DNA of 64,000 nucleotides. Source: Sva-07 sp963710625 (GTDB lineage Bacteria; Actinomycetota; Acidimicrobiia; Acidimicrobiales; Ilumatobacteraceae). This document shows, piece by piece, positions 8,701-16,229 of the stretch. The stretch spans positions 4,397 through 68,396 of the forward strand of contig CAVQBG010000035.1 of assembly GCA_963710625.1 (NCBI GenBank). Direction: 5' to 3'. The notes beneath the pieces are model-generated. The model was not told where the DNA came from, did not search any database, and was given only the letters and a program-made list of their open reading frames with translations. Numbering within the stretch: position 1 is the stretch's first letter; each line of letters opens with the position of its first letter. The translations under genes and the position numbers were made by a program.

Positions 8701-9273
8701 ATGACCGACGTCTCGACCGCTGCGTCCACCGGACGCGTGACGGTCTCGCCCACCGAGTTCGTCTTCGTCGAGTTCGACGCGAACGAGATCGCCGAGATCG
8801 TGGCCGAACTGGCTGCGATGTTCGAGATCCCCAATCCGATTCACGTCGTCATCGACGAGACCACCCCCTTGGCGAAGGTCTCGGAGGAACTCGACGGCAC
8901 GGGACCGGCCGCCACGATCACCCTCCATGCCGAGAGCGGTGCGCTCGAGGACCGCCAGCACCCGATGTCGTTCAGCGCCGACAACGCCCGCGAGTCGTTC
9001 GGCCGCATCCTGTTGCGAGCCCACGACCGGCTCCGACCCGACTTCGCCGGCGTGCCCGCCGACGTCGACCTCACGCTCGAGCAGAACGCCGCCTGGGACA
9101 CCTACTGCGTCGGCCGACTGGCCCGCCTCGGCATCCGCACCAACCAGCAGCGCTGGCGTTACAACCACCGCAACCGGTTCGGGTTCGACGACGGCGTCGA
9201 CGCCGCGTTCGACGCGCTCTGGGCAGCCGACAATCTCGGCTGGTCCGACGTCCTCGCCACCGCCCGCGGCTGA
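8701..9273 (+). CDS. Conserved hypothetical protein downstream of the ferritin-like pair
   Basis: I do not recognise this 190-residue soluble protein (start MTDVSTAASTGRVTVSPTEF). It has an acidic N-terminal half, a central segment rich in Arg/Asp, and a conserved-looking end with TNQQRWRYNHRNRFGFDDG. It begins 11 bp after the diiron protein stop and is surely co-transcribed with the pair, so a shared task is likely. No membrane segment or known motif was found. Confidence 0.7.
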   Translation: MTDVSTAASTGRVTVSPTEFVFVEFDANEIAEIVAELAAMFEIPNPIHVVIDETTPLAKVSEELDGTGPAATITLHAESGALEDRQHPMSFSADNARESFGRILLRAHDRLRPDFAGVPADVDLTLEQNAAWDTYCVGRLARLGIRTNQQRWRYNHRNRFGFDDGVDAAFDALWAADNLGWSDVLATARG

Positions 9274-9310
9274 CCGCACACCGGACGACCGTCCGACCGT
9301 CGCCCATGTC

Positions 9311-9360
9311 GTTTGCGTCGAGGTTCCGGTGGGGCGGGCCACCCGAATCTCGACGCAAAC
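9311..9360. terminator. Long hairpin between convergent genes
   Basis: Arms at 9311-9326 (GTTTGCGTCGAGGTTC) and 9345-9360 pair with a single mismatch. The loop contains a second GGTGG/CCACC stem. It separates a plus-strand stop (9273) from a minus-strand stop (9381), so it could end transcription from both sides. No T-tract is visible. Confidence 0.6.
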
Positions 9361-9380
9361 GGGATGGATCAGACCGCGGT

Positions 9381-10091
9381 TCAGGCGGGGCGGCGGAGGG
9401 GACGCACCATCGGCGTGCGCCAACCGAGGCCGCGCACCTTGCCCACGGGCGGCCAGTGGCCGTCGCGGCTGTAGGCCCACCACTCGAACGGGTTGAGGTA
9501 GTAGGCACACGACTCGACCACCTTGGCGAACGGATCGGTGCGCCGCTTGACCGCCCACACCACGATCCCCACGGCGCCGCCAGCGAGCATCCAGCCCCCG
9601 TACAGCACCGGATACAGCGGTCCGAACCAGCGCGCCTGCCACACGTGCACGTCCTCGTGATCGGTGACGAGCTTGCGACGGCGGGGCAGTGACGTGTCGC
9701 CGGCGCCGCTCACGACGTTGCCGATCGTGATCGCGAACCCCGACCGGGGCACGAACCCGCGGCGGAACACCATGCGGTTGGCCCGGCGACTCAGCGAGGC
9801 GTCGTACCCCGGTGCTCCGCGCAGCACCCCGAGCGCCTGCGACGCCAATCCTGCGGCCGTCATCGGCAGCGCCCACGTCGAGTCGAGCACGAACCCGATC
9901 GGACCCGCCGAACAGCCCCAGTCGTAGATCCGCCGCCAACCGGTGATCGCCCCGTTCGCCGCAGCGATGGCCCCGAGCGGCAACGCGATCCCGAACGGTG
10001 CACCGACGGCAACTCCGATTGCTCCGCCGACAACGCCGACGGCGGCAGCCTCGAGGAGGCTGCCGCCGTCGGGTGATTCGGTTCGACTCAT
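9381..10091 (-). CDS. Hypothetical membrane protein with an HExxH motif
   Basis: This 236-residue protein has hydrophobic segments near residues 15-50, 68-92 and 155-180. The motif HEDVH at residues 145-149 (LVTDHEDVHVWQARWF) fits the HExxH zinc-peptidase signature. No second glutamate ligand motif is obvious. It could be a membrane-bound metalloprotease, but the motif alone is weak evidence and the family is not recognised. It follows the Bax1-type gene on the same strand (38-bp gap). Confidence 0.6.
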   Translation of the reverse strand: MSRTESPDGGSLLEAAAVGVVGGAIGVAVGAPFGIALPLGAIAAANGAITGWRRIYDWGCSAGPIGFVLDSTWALPMTAAGLASQALGVLRGAPGYDASLSRRANRMVFRRGFVPRSGFAITIGNVVSGAGDTSLPRRRKLVTDHEDVHVWQARWFGPLYPVLYGGWMLAGGAVGIVVWAVKRRTDPFAKVVESCAYYLNPFEWWAYSRDGHWPPVGKVRGLGWRTPMVRPLRRPA

Positions 10092-10129
10092 GTCAGCACG
10101 CCGACCGCGAGATCAGCGTGACGACCCCA

Positions 10130-10963
10130 TCAGTTGCGCAGGTACGAGAGCAGACGGAGGATCTCGAGGTACAGCCACACGAGGGTGACCACGAGCCCGA
10201 GGCCTGCCACCCACTCGTAGTTCTGAGGGAGGCCTGCCTTGATGCCCCGTTCGATGAAGTCGAAGTCGAGGGCGAGGTTGGCGGCGGCGAGGCCGCACAC
10301 GAACAGCGAGAAGACGATGCTCATCGCCATGTTGCTGCCGTCGAGGAACGGCAGCGTCGTGCCGAACAGGCTGATCACGAACGAGAAGAGGTACAGCACC
10401 ATCACGCCGAGCGTGGCGATGATGACGGTGCGGCGGAACTTGTCGGTCACCTTGATGATGCGGGTGCGGTAGAGCACGAGCATCACCGTGAAGACCGACG
10501 CCGTGGCCAGCACCGCCTGGACGACGATGCCGTCGTAGAACGTCTCGTAGCCCTTGGAGATCGCCCCGACGGCGAAGCCGTAACCGATGGCGTAGACCGG
10601 GCCGAGGATCTTGGCCAGGTTCGGCTTGCGCATCGCCACGAGCACCGCGATGAACCCGACGATGATGCCCACCATCGCAATCGGCGGGAACGAGTAGGTC
10701 TCGACGCCGTTCTCGAGGGTCGGGCCGCTGGCGGCGTTCCAACCGAACGCTCCGGCGACGAGCAGCATGATCAGCAACACGGCCGAGGCGGTGATCACGC
10801 CGTTGAGCGTCATCGCCTTCTGCCACGTGCTGACCGGACCGTCGGTGATCGGCTTGGTCTGGGTGTGGGTTCCGGCCTCGGGGGCCGCCCACCCGGGCTG
10901 GCTCGCCCGGAAGTCCTGTGAGGCCTTGTCGAAGGCTTCTTCTTTGAACACTGGATTCGGCAT
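10130..10963 (-). CDS. Bax inhibitor-1/YccA-YetJ-type membrane protein
   Basis: This 277-residue protein has about 65 cytoplasmic N-terminal residues followed by seven hydrophobic segments. It matches the long form of the Bax1-I family seen in Actinobacteria (start MPNPVFKEEAFDKAS, later GPVYAIGYGFAVGAISKGYE). Characterised relatives are pH-sensitive calcium leak channels or modulators of the FtsH protease. The ATG at 10961-10963 was chosen over an upstream in-frame start because the family begins at MPNP. The four-copy 18-bp repeat lies 60-131 bp upstream of its start. Confidence 0.85.
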   Translation of the reverse strand: MPNPVFKEEAFDKASQDFRASQPGWAAPEAGTHTQTKPITDGPVSTWQKAMTLNGVITASAVLLIMLLVAGAFGWNAASGPTLENGVETYSFPPIAMVGIIVGFIAVLVAMRKPNLAKILGPVYAIGYGFAVGAISKGYETFYDGIVVQAVLATASVFTVMLVLYRTRIIKVTDKFRRTVIIATLGVMVLYLFSFVISLFGTTLPFLDGSNMAMSIVFSLFVCGLAAANLALDFDFIERGIKAGLPQNYEWVAGLGLVVTLVWLYLEILRLLSYLRN

Positions 10964-11022
10964 GGTCCGACAATTGTACCTTCGTGTCACCGGCGGGCGC
11001 CCTCGCTGCGGCGACGCCTTCA

Positions 11023-11094
11023 CACAGTTCTTACCGGAGGCACAGTTCTTACCGGAGGCAGAGTTCTTACCGGAGGCACAGTTCTTACCGGAGG
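11023..11094. repeat. Four tandem copies of an 18-bp repeat spanning a stop codon
   Basis: The unit CACAGTTCTTACCGGAGG occurs four times head to tail with one substitution in copy 3. On the minus strand each unit carries CTCCGGTAA. The last sense codons and TAA stop of the monooxygenase-like gene fall in the copy at 11077-11094. Because 18 is a multiple of 3, each further unit repeats the stop in frame. It also lies in the upstream region of the Bax1-type gene. Confidence 0.85.
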
Positions 11095-11423
11095 TCGTGG
11101 GCGCTCGTCGCCTCCCACAGGTCGATCTCGGGCGCCGAAGCGAGCAGACCGACGCACGACCGGGCCATGTCGACCATCACCTCGGAGTCGAAGTGTCGAC
11201 GCTGGTGGGCCGGTGTCTCCCACTTCTGCACCAGCAGATGGCGACCCGGCACGGTGACGCTGGAGCAGAGGTCGACGTTGCGGCACCCGTCCTGCATCCG
11301 GGTGAGCACGACGTACTTCGACAGTACGGCGAGCAGGGCGGCGTCGTCGGAGGCGTCGAAGCGCAACGTCACGATCGTGAGATCGACCTCGTCCGACTCC
11401 CCGCTGTCTGTCGCATCACTCAT
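11085..11423 (-). CDS. YgiN-type antibiotic biosynthesis monooxygenase-domain protein
   Basis: This 112-residue protein is a single ABM (dimeric ferredoxin-like) domain. The pattern includes VTLRFDASDD, the CRNVDLCSSV strand, and the LLVQKWETPAHQRRHF motif with the conserved Trp and HxxxxHF-type histidines. Such proteins are small quinol monooxygenases, heme-degrading enzymes or plain structural relatives. The substrate cannot be assigned. The stop codon is embedded in the 18-bp tandem repeat. It is divergent from the sigma factor gene. Confidence 0.75.
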   Translation of the reverse strand: MSDATDSGESDEVDLTIVTLRFDASDDAALLAVLSKYVVLTRMQDGCRNVDLCSSVTVPGRHLLVQKWETPAHQRRHFDSEVMVDMARSCVGLLASAPEIDLWEATSAHDLR

Positions 11424-11485
11424 GACGATTCATCGTGTCCCTTCATCTCCCGCTGCGATATCTCATTGCGGTTGTGTGCAAGTGG

Positions 11486-11513
11486 TTGACGGATCGGAGG
11501 ACGTCGGTATCGT
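11486..11513 (+). promoter_or_regulatory. Possible promoter for the sigma factor gene
   Basis: TTGACG (11486-11491) and TATCGT (11508-11513) are separated by 16 bp and lie about 135 bp before the GTG start. They resemble -35/-10 boxes of a housekeeping promoter. This is a by-eye match only. Confidence 0.35.
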
Positions 11514-11648
11514 GACCTGCGTCTCATGTCAGCTGTCGTGCACCTCTTCTGCAGACACCGTCATCCGACACCCTCGCACGCCGAATCCTCCACGGGGGCA
11601 CCGACCACGGTCAGCGCCTCCGTTGAATCAACACAGTAGGAGCACCAG

Positions 11649-12584
11649 GTGGCCAAAGACCGCGTCGACCGCGACGACGAAGACCTCGTCCGTCTCTACC
11701 TCACCGATATCGGGCAGTACACGCTGCTGACGAAAGACGACGAGGTGCGACTCGCGAAGGCCATCGAAGCAGGCAACGAGGCCATCGCTCAGCTCGACGC
11801 CGGCGAGGAACTCACCGCCGCGAAGAAACGCGAACTGCGCCGCACCGCCCGCCAGGGCGAGGAGGCCGAGCGTCAGTTCGTCCAGTCGAACCTCCGGCTG
11901 GTGGTCTCGATCGCCAAGAAGTACCAGGCATCGGGGCTGCCGCTGCTCGACCTCATCCAGGAGGGCAACCTCGGCCTGATGCACGCCGTCGAGAAGTTCG
12001 ACTGGCGCAAGGGCTTCAAGTTCTCCACCTACGCCACGTGGTGGATCCGCCAGGCGATCACCCGCGGCATCGCCAACACGGGCCGCACGATCCGGCTGCC
12101 GGTCCACGCCGGCGACACGCTGGCGAGGCTCCAGAAGGCTCGCTCGCGACTCGAGCTCAAGCACGGCCGTCCGGCGACGCTCTCCGAGCTGGCCAAGGAA
12201 GTCGAGATGCCCGAGGACAAGGTGACCGAGGCGCTGCGCTTCGCCGCCGAGCCCTTGTCGCTGTCGGAACCGCTGCGCGAGGACGGTGACGCCGAACTCG
12301 GTGACGTCGTCGAGGACCGCTCGGCCGAGTCGCCCTTCGAGGTCGCTGCCACGGCGTTGCTGCCCGAGGAGATCTCGCGGCTGCTCGCCCCGCTCGACGA
12401 GCGCGAGCGGGAGATCCTCAAGCTCCGCTTCGGTCTCGACCGCGGCGAGCCGCGCACCCTCGAGGAGGTCGGTGAGCACTTCAACCTCACCCGCGAGCGC
12501 ATCCGCCAGATCGAGGCGCGCGCGATGAGCAAGCTGCGTCACCCGTCGAGCGACACCGGCGCCCGCGACCTCCTCGCCGTCTGA
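11649..12584 (+). CDS. RNA polymerase sigma-70 factor, HrdB/SigB type
   Basis: This 311-residue protein has the layout of a group 1/2 sigma factor without region 1.1. It has region 1.2 (DLVRLYLTDIGQYTLLTKDD), region 2 with the -10 recognition helix (FKFSTYATWWIRQAITR), region 3, and region 4 with the -35 helix (TLEEVGEHFNLTRERIRQIE). It would direct RNA polymerase to standard -35/-10 promoters. The GTG at 11649 is supported by an AGGAG element 7-11 bp upstream. A family A hairpin follows its stop. A longer primary sigma factor may exist elsewhere in the genome. Confidence 0.93.
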   Translation: MAKDRVDRDDEDLVRLYLTDIGQYTLLTKDDEVRLAKAIEAGNEAIAQLDAGEELTAAKKRELRRTARQGEEAERQFVQSNLRLVVSIAKKYQASGLPLLDLIQEGNLGLMHAVEKFDWRKGFKFSTYATWWIRQAITRGIANTGRTIRLPVHAGDTLARLQKARSRLELKHGRPATLSELAKEVEMPEDKVTEALRFAAEPLSLSEPLREDGDAELGDVVEDRSAESPFEVAATALLPEEISRLLAPLDEREREILKLRFGLDRGEPRTLEEVGEHFNLTRERIRQIEARAMSKLRHPSSDTGARDLLAV

Positions 12585-12600
12585 CCCACTCAGACCAGAG

Positions 12601-12640
12601 CGATGAGCGGGATCCCCGCATGTGGGGGATTCGCTCATCG
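12601..12640. repeat. CGATGAGCG-armed hairpin (family A, copy 2)
   Basis: CGATGAGCG pairs with CGCTCATCG, with an inner ATCCCC/GGGGAT stem and a GCATGT loop. It starts 16 bp after the sigma factor stop and shares arm sequence with copies at 7047 and 13926. Confidence 0.75.
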
Positions 12641-12692
12641 CTGGTGGGAAACCGGGGAGCGACGTCGAGCGCGGCTGTGACATCGTGGACGT

Positions 12693-13925
12693 ATGCCCGA
12701 CTTCGACATCCGACCGGTTGCGGTCGACGAGCGCAGAGCAGCGACGGACACGCTGCGAGCTGCTCTGCTCAGCGGCCCGGTCAACGACGAACGCTTCGCC
12801 GAGAGCCAGGCGTCGTGGGACGACAGCGATGCATTGGCGGCATGGGACGGCGACGTGTGCGCCGGCAACGTCGCGGCGTTCCGTTTCGACTCGACCGTGC
12901 CAGGTGGTGCCAGGGTGGCAACCGCCGGCGTGACACGAGTTGGGGTGCTTCCGACCCATACCCGCCAGGGTGTGCTGACCCGACTGATGCACCGCCTGCT
13001 GGTCGAGTCGCGCGAGCGCGGCAACGTCCTCGCCACGCTGCACGCAAGCGAGACGTCGATCTATCGGCGGTTCGGCTTCGGTCTCGCCACCGACTCGATC
13101 GGTGCCCAGGTCACCACGTCGTCGGCGAAGCCGTGGCGCACGCCGCCGCTGCCCGGCTCGATGCGCCTCCTGCCCTACACCGAGGTGATGAACGTCGTCC
13201 CCGATCTGTACGAACGAGTGGCTCGCTGGCGGGTCGGGTCGGTCAACCGTCCATCGTGGTGGTGGGCTCGGACCCTGAAGGAGGCCAGCAAGCCCGTCGA
13301 GGCCCCGTTCGGCAAGGGCTCGTTCGTGGTGGTCCACTCCGGCGCCGACCGCAGTGACGACGGCTTCGTGTACTACGAGGTCGACTGGGACGAACGCTTC
13401 GCCAGCAGCCCGGTCGGTGTCGGCAAGGTCCACGATCTCTGGGGTGCCTCACCGGAGGTCGAGGTGGAGCTCTGGCGGTACCTGCTCGACATCGACCTCG
13501 TCGTCACGTGGCAGGCAGCGGTTCGCCCGACGGACGAACCGGTCCGCAGAGCGATGCACGACGCCCGCGCCTACGAGGCGCGCCAACGTCTCGACGATCA
13601 GTGGGTGCGCCTCCTCGACGTCGACGCCGCACTCTCGACGCGCACCTACGGCCCCGTCGACTCGGCCATCGTCGTCGCCGTCGACGATCCGATGTTCGCA
13701 GACAACTGCGACAGCTGGTCGCTGTCATCAGCGGGCGCGGTACGCACGACGGCGCCAGCCGACGTCGGCGTGGGCATCGACACGCTGTCCTCCGCCTACC
13801 TCGGCGCCGTGTCGTGGACCGATCTCGCAGCGATCGGTGGGGTGACCGCGAGCAACGAACTCCTCGGTCGGCTCGACGCCCTCTTCGCGGTTCGTCCCAC
13901 CCCGTTCTGCGGCACCGGTTACTGA
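12693..13925 (+). CDS. GNAT N-acetyltransferase, Eis-like
   Basis: This 410-residue protein matches the Eis (enhanced intracellular survival) layout: an N-terminal GNAT domain, a second GNAT-like domain and a C-terminal SCP2-like domain. The acetyl-CoA loop is visible near residues 84-104 (VGVLPTHTRQGVLTRLMHRL). The C-terminus ends FCGTGY, where Eis proteins place the catalytic carboxylate. Eis relatives acetylate amines, including aminoglycosides and protein lysines. The natural substrate here is unknown. It is a single gene between two family A hairpins. Confidence 0.85.
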   Translation: MPDFDIRPVAVDERRAATDTLRAALLSGPVNDERFAESQASWDDSDALAAWDGDVCAGNVAAFRFDSTVPGGARVATAGVTRVGVLPTHTRQGVLTRLMHRLLVESRERGNVLATLHASETSIYRRFGFGLATDSIGAQVTTSSAKPWRTPPLPGSMRLLPYTEVMNVVPDLYERVARWRVGSVNRPSWWWARTLKEASKPVEAPFGKGSFVVVHSGADRSDDGFVYYEVDWDERFASSPVGVGKVHDLWGASPEVEVELWRYLLDIDLVVTWQAAVRPTDEPVRRAMHDARAYEARQRLDDQWVRLLDVDAALSTRTYGPVDSAIVVAVDDPMFADNCDSWSLSSAGAVRTTAPADVGVGIDTLSSAYLGAVSWTDLAAIGGVTASNELLGRLDALFAVRPTPFCGTGY

Positions 13926-13969
13926 CGCGATGAGCGAAACCCCTAGATACGGGGCGTTCGCTCATCGCG
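13926..13969. repeat. CGCGATGAGCGAA-armed hairpin (family A, copy 3)
   Basis: A 13-bp perfect stem (13926-13938 with 13957-13969) carries an inner CCC/GGG pair. It starts directly at the end of the Eis-like gene and lies between that stop and the convergent acyl-CoA dehydrogenase stop. Confidence 0.8.
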
Positions 13970-13979
13970 TTGGGGTGGA

Positions 13980-15311
13980 TCAGGGGCCCGAAAAGATGCC
14001 GTCCTTGACGTCGTCTTGACGGGAGAGGTACTCGGCCTTGGGGTCGTAGGTGTTGCCGCCCTCCAATTCGCCCTTGGCCAACTCGGCTCGACCGACGACG
14101 AACCAGTGCACCTCGTCCGGACCGTCGGCCAGGCGCAACGTGCGCTGGCTGGCATACATGTCGGCCAGCGGCGTCCACTGCGACACGCCCGTGGCGCCGT
14201 GCATCTGAATCGCGTTGTCGATGATCTCGCAGGTGCGGATCGGGACCATCGCCTTGACGGCGCTGACCCACACCCGGGCCTCCGCGTTGCCGAGTTCGTC
14301 CATCGCCTTGGCCGCGGTGAGCACCATGCGCCGCATCGACTCGATCTCGATGCGGGACTGAGCGATCATCTGCACGTTGCCACCGAGGTTGCCGAGGCGC
14401 TTGCCGAACGCCTCACGGGTCAGCCCACGCTTGACCATCAGATCGAGCGCCCGCTCGGCCTGACCGACCGAACGCATGCAGTGATGGATACGACCCGGGC
14501 CGAGACGCACCTGGGAGATCTCGAACCCGCGACCCTCACCGAGCAACACGTTCTCGTACGGCACCCGCACATCGTTGAACCGCAGGTGCATGTGCCCGTG
14601 CGGAGCGTCGTCCTTGCCGAACACGTGCATCGGCCCGACGATCTCCACGCCCGGGGTGTCCATCGGCACGAGGATCTGTGACTGACGTTGGTGCGGAGCC
14701 GCGTCGGGGTTGGTCTGCACCATCGTGATCATGATCTTGCAGCGCGGATCGCCGGCACCGGAGATGTAGTACTTCTCGCCCGTGATCACCCACTCGTCAC
14801 CGTCACGAACCGCCTTGCACGCCACGTTCTTGGCATCCGACGACGCGACGTCCGGCTCGGTCATCGCGTACGCCGATCGGATCTCACCGTTGAGGAGCGG
14901 CTTGAGCCACTTCTCCTTCTGCTCGGGGGTGCCGACCCGCTCGAGCACCTCCATGTTGCCGGTGTCGGGCGCCGCGCAGTTCATCGACTCCGACGCCAAC
15001 GGGTTCTTGCCGAGCTCGATCGCGATGTAGGCGTAGTCGAGGTTCGACAGACCCTCACCGGTCTCGGCGTTCGGAAGGAAGAAGTTCCACAGGCCCTGCG
15101 CCTTCGCCTTGTCCTTCACCGACTCGAGCAGCTCCAGCTGACCCGGCGCGTAGGACCAGCGGTCGTCGCGTCCCTCACCGAGACGGAAGAACTCGGCCGT
15201 GATCGGATCGACCTCGGTGTAGATGAACTTCTTCACCGCGTCGTACAGGGGACGCACGCCCTCGGACATCCGCAGGTCGTACATGTCGGGGGTGGATTCC
15301 AGAGCTGTCAT
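13980..15311 (-). CDS. Acyl-CoA dehydrogenase
   Basis: This 443-residue flavoenzyme should oxidise an acyl-CoA thioester to the enoyl-CoA, passing electrons to ETF. Family motifs in order are YAMTEPDVASSDAKN (substrate/FAD loop), EWVITGEKYYISGAGDP, LGPGRIHHCMRSVGQAERAL, and the C-terminal helices with IQMHGATGVSQWTPLADMY. It resembles the subgroup annotated as ACAD10/11-like or aminoglycoside-phosphotransferase-associated dehydrogenases. The ATG at 15309-15311 has a GGGAGA Shine-Dalgarno sequence 7 bp upstream. The chain-length preference is unknown. Confidence 0.92.
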   Translation of the reverse strand: MTALESTPDMYDLRMSEGVRPLYDAVKKFIYTEVDPITAEFFRLGEGRDDRWSYAPGQLELLESVKDKAKAQGLWNFFLPNAETGEGLSNLDYAYIAIELGKNPLASESMNCAAPDTGNMEVLERVGTPEQKEKWLKPLLNGEIRSAYAMTEPDVASSDAKNVACKAVRDGDEWVITGEKYYISGAGDPRCKIMITMVQTNPDAAPHQRQSQILVPMDTPGVEIVGPMHVFGKDDAPHGHMHLRFNDVRVPYENVLLGEGRGFEISQVRLGPGRIHHCMRSVGQAERALDLMVKRGLTREAFGKRLGNLGGNVQMIAQSRIEIESMRRMVLTAAKAMDELGNAEARVWVSAVKAMVPIRTCEIIDNAIQMHGATGVSQWTPLADMYASQRTLRLADGPDEVHWFVVGRAELAKGELEGGNTYDPKAEYLSRQDDVKDGIFSGP

Positions 15312-15387
15312 GGTGGTTCTCCCAGGTTCGGCGTACGGGTGCCAACCTAGTGACGACCGACGCCGACCGACGTATCGACCGCAGACG

Positions 15388-15424
15388 CGCACGAAACGCG
15401 GGGTCGGGCCCCGCGTCTCGTGCG
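15388..15424. repeat. ACGCGGGG/CCCCGCGT hairpin (family B-like, copy 2)
   Basis: Outer arms CGCACGA/TCGTGCG enclose ACGCGGGG-TCGG-CCCCGCGT. It lies 7 bp beyond the minus-strand lipoprotein stop. The core resembles the GGGGTCAGACCCC copies but with TCGG at the turn. Confidence 0.65.
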
Positions 15425-15431
15425 GTGACGC

Positions 15432-16229
15432 TCAGGAGTTCGGTGTGAACGTGCCCTCGAGGTGCCACACCCCGACGAAGTCGTTGAACGACCCGCCGAC
15501 GATCTGGCTCGTCCAGTCGAGCACGTAGGCTCCCGTCTCCGGATCGATCGTGCCGATCGGCGCCTCGCCGGATCCGTCGGGCTTCGGTGCTCCCTGGTTG
15601 AAGCTCGCACCGCCGTAGTAGGCGGTGAACGCTGCCAGGTCACCGGTGAGCACGCCATCGGTGGCGGTCAGGGTCGGCGTCGCCTCGGCGTTGTCGGTGG
15701 CGCCGGCGAACGCGACGGCGAAGAAGGGCACCGGTGCGAAGATCGCGTCGGCGAGCCCGTTGCCGGCGTCGTCGAAGGCCGGATCCGGCGCCGCCTGATG
15801 GGTGCCGGTCACCAGGCCGCCGTCGGTTCCTGCCGAGAGGCCGGAGTACGTGGTGTCGGCACAGGCCGAGTCGGCGTTCGGGATGAACGGGCCGTCGGTC
15901 ATCGTTCCGCCGGGCTGGAGCATCCGGAAGTAGGAGCCGGTGACCTCGGCCGAGTCGCACACGGCGTCATCGATCGAGAACGTGCCCACGAGGTCGCCCT
16001 CGAACATCGCCGCCGGCTCGGTGGTCGGTGCCTCGGTGGCCGGTGGCGTGGTCTCCTCCGTCATCGCCTCGGTGGTCTCGGTCACGGCGGTACTGGCGGT
16101 CTCCTCGGTGGTCGCCTCGGACGCCGTGGTGGCGCTGCTCGAATCGTCGTCGCTCCCGCATGCGGCCAGGACGAGCGTGACGGCCGCCAGCGACGCGAGC
16201 AGGCGCCGATTCGTGAGATGGGTGTTCAT
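15432..16229 (-). CDS. Secreted lipoprotein of unknown function
   Basis: This 265-residue protein has a lipoprotein signal (RRLLASLAAVTLVLAAC, Cys24). A Thr/Glu/Ala-rich linker of about 60 residues follows, then a globular domain with paired cysteines (VCDSAEV and SACADTTYSG). The repeated glycine/threonine pattern suggests a beta-rich fold. Its ATG overlaps the stop of the duplicated membrane protein gene (ATGA), so the two are made together. No family was recognised. Confidence 0.8.
   Translation of the reverse strand: MNTHLTNRRLLASLAAVTLVLAACGSDDDSSSATTASEATTEETASTAVTETTEAMTEETTPPATEAPTTEPAAMFEGDLVGTFSIDDAVCDSAEVTGSYFRMLQPGGTMTDGPFIPNADSACADTTYSGLSAGTDGGLVTGTHQAAPDPAFDDAGNGLADAIFAPVPFFAVAFAGATDNAEATPTLTATDGVLTGDLAAFTAYYGGASFNQGAPKPDGSGEAPIGTIDPETGAYVLDWTSQIVGGSFNDFVGVWHLEGTFTPNS

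Noticed and set aside
11023..11094. CRISPR array
   Set aside because: The 18-bp units are directly adjacent with no spacers, and there are no cas genes. It is a simple tandem repeat.
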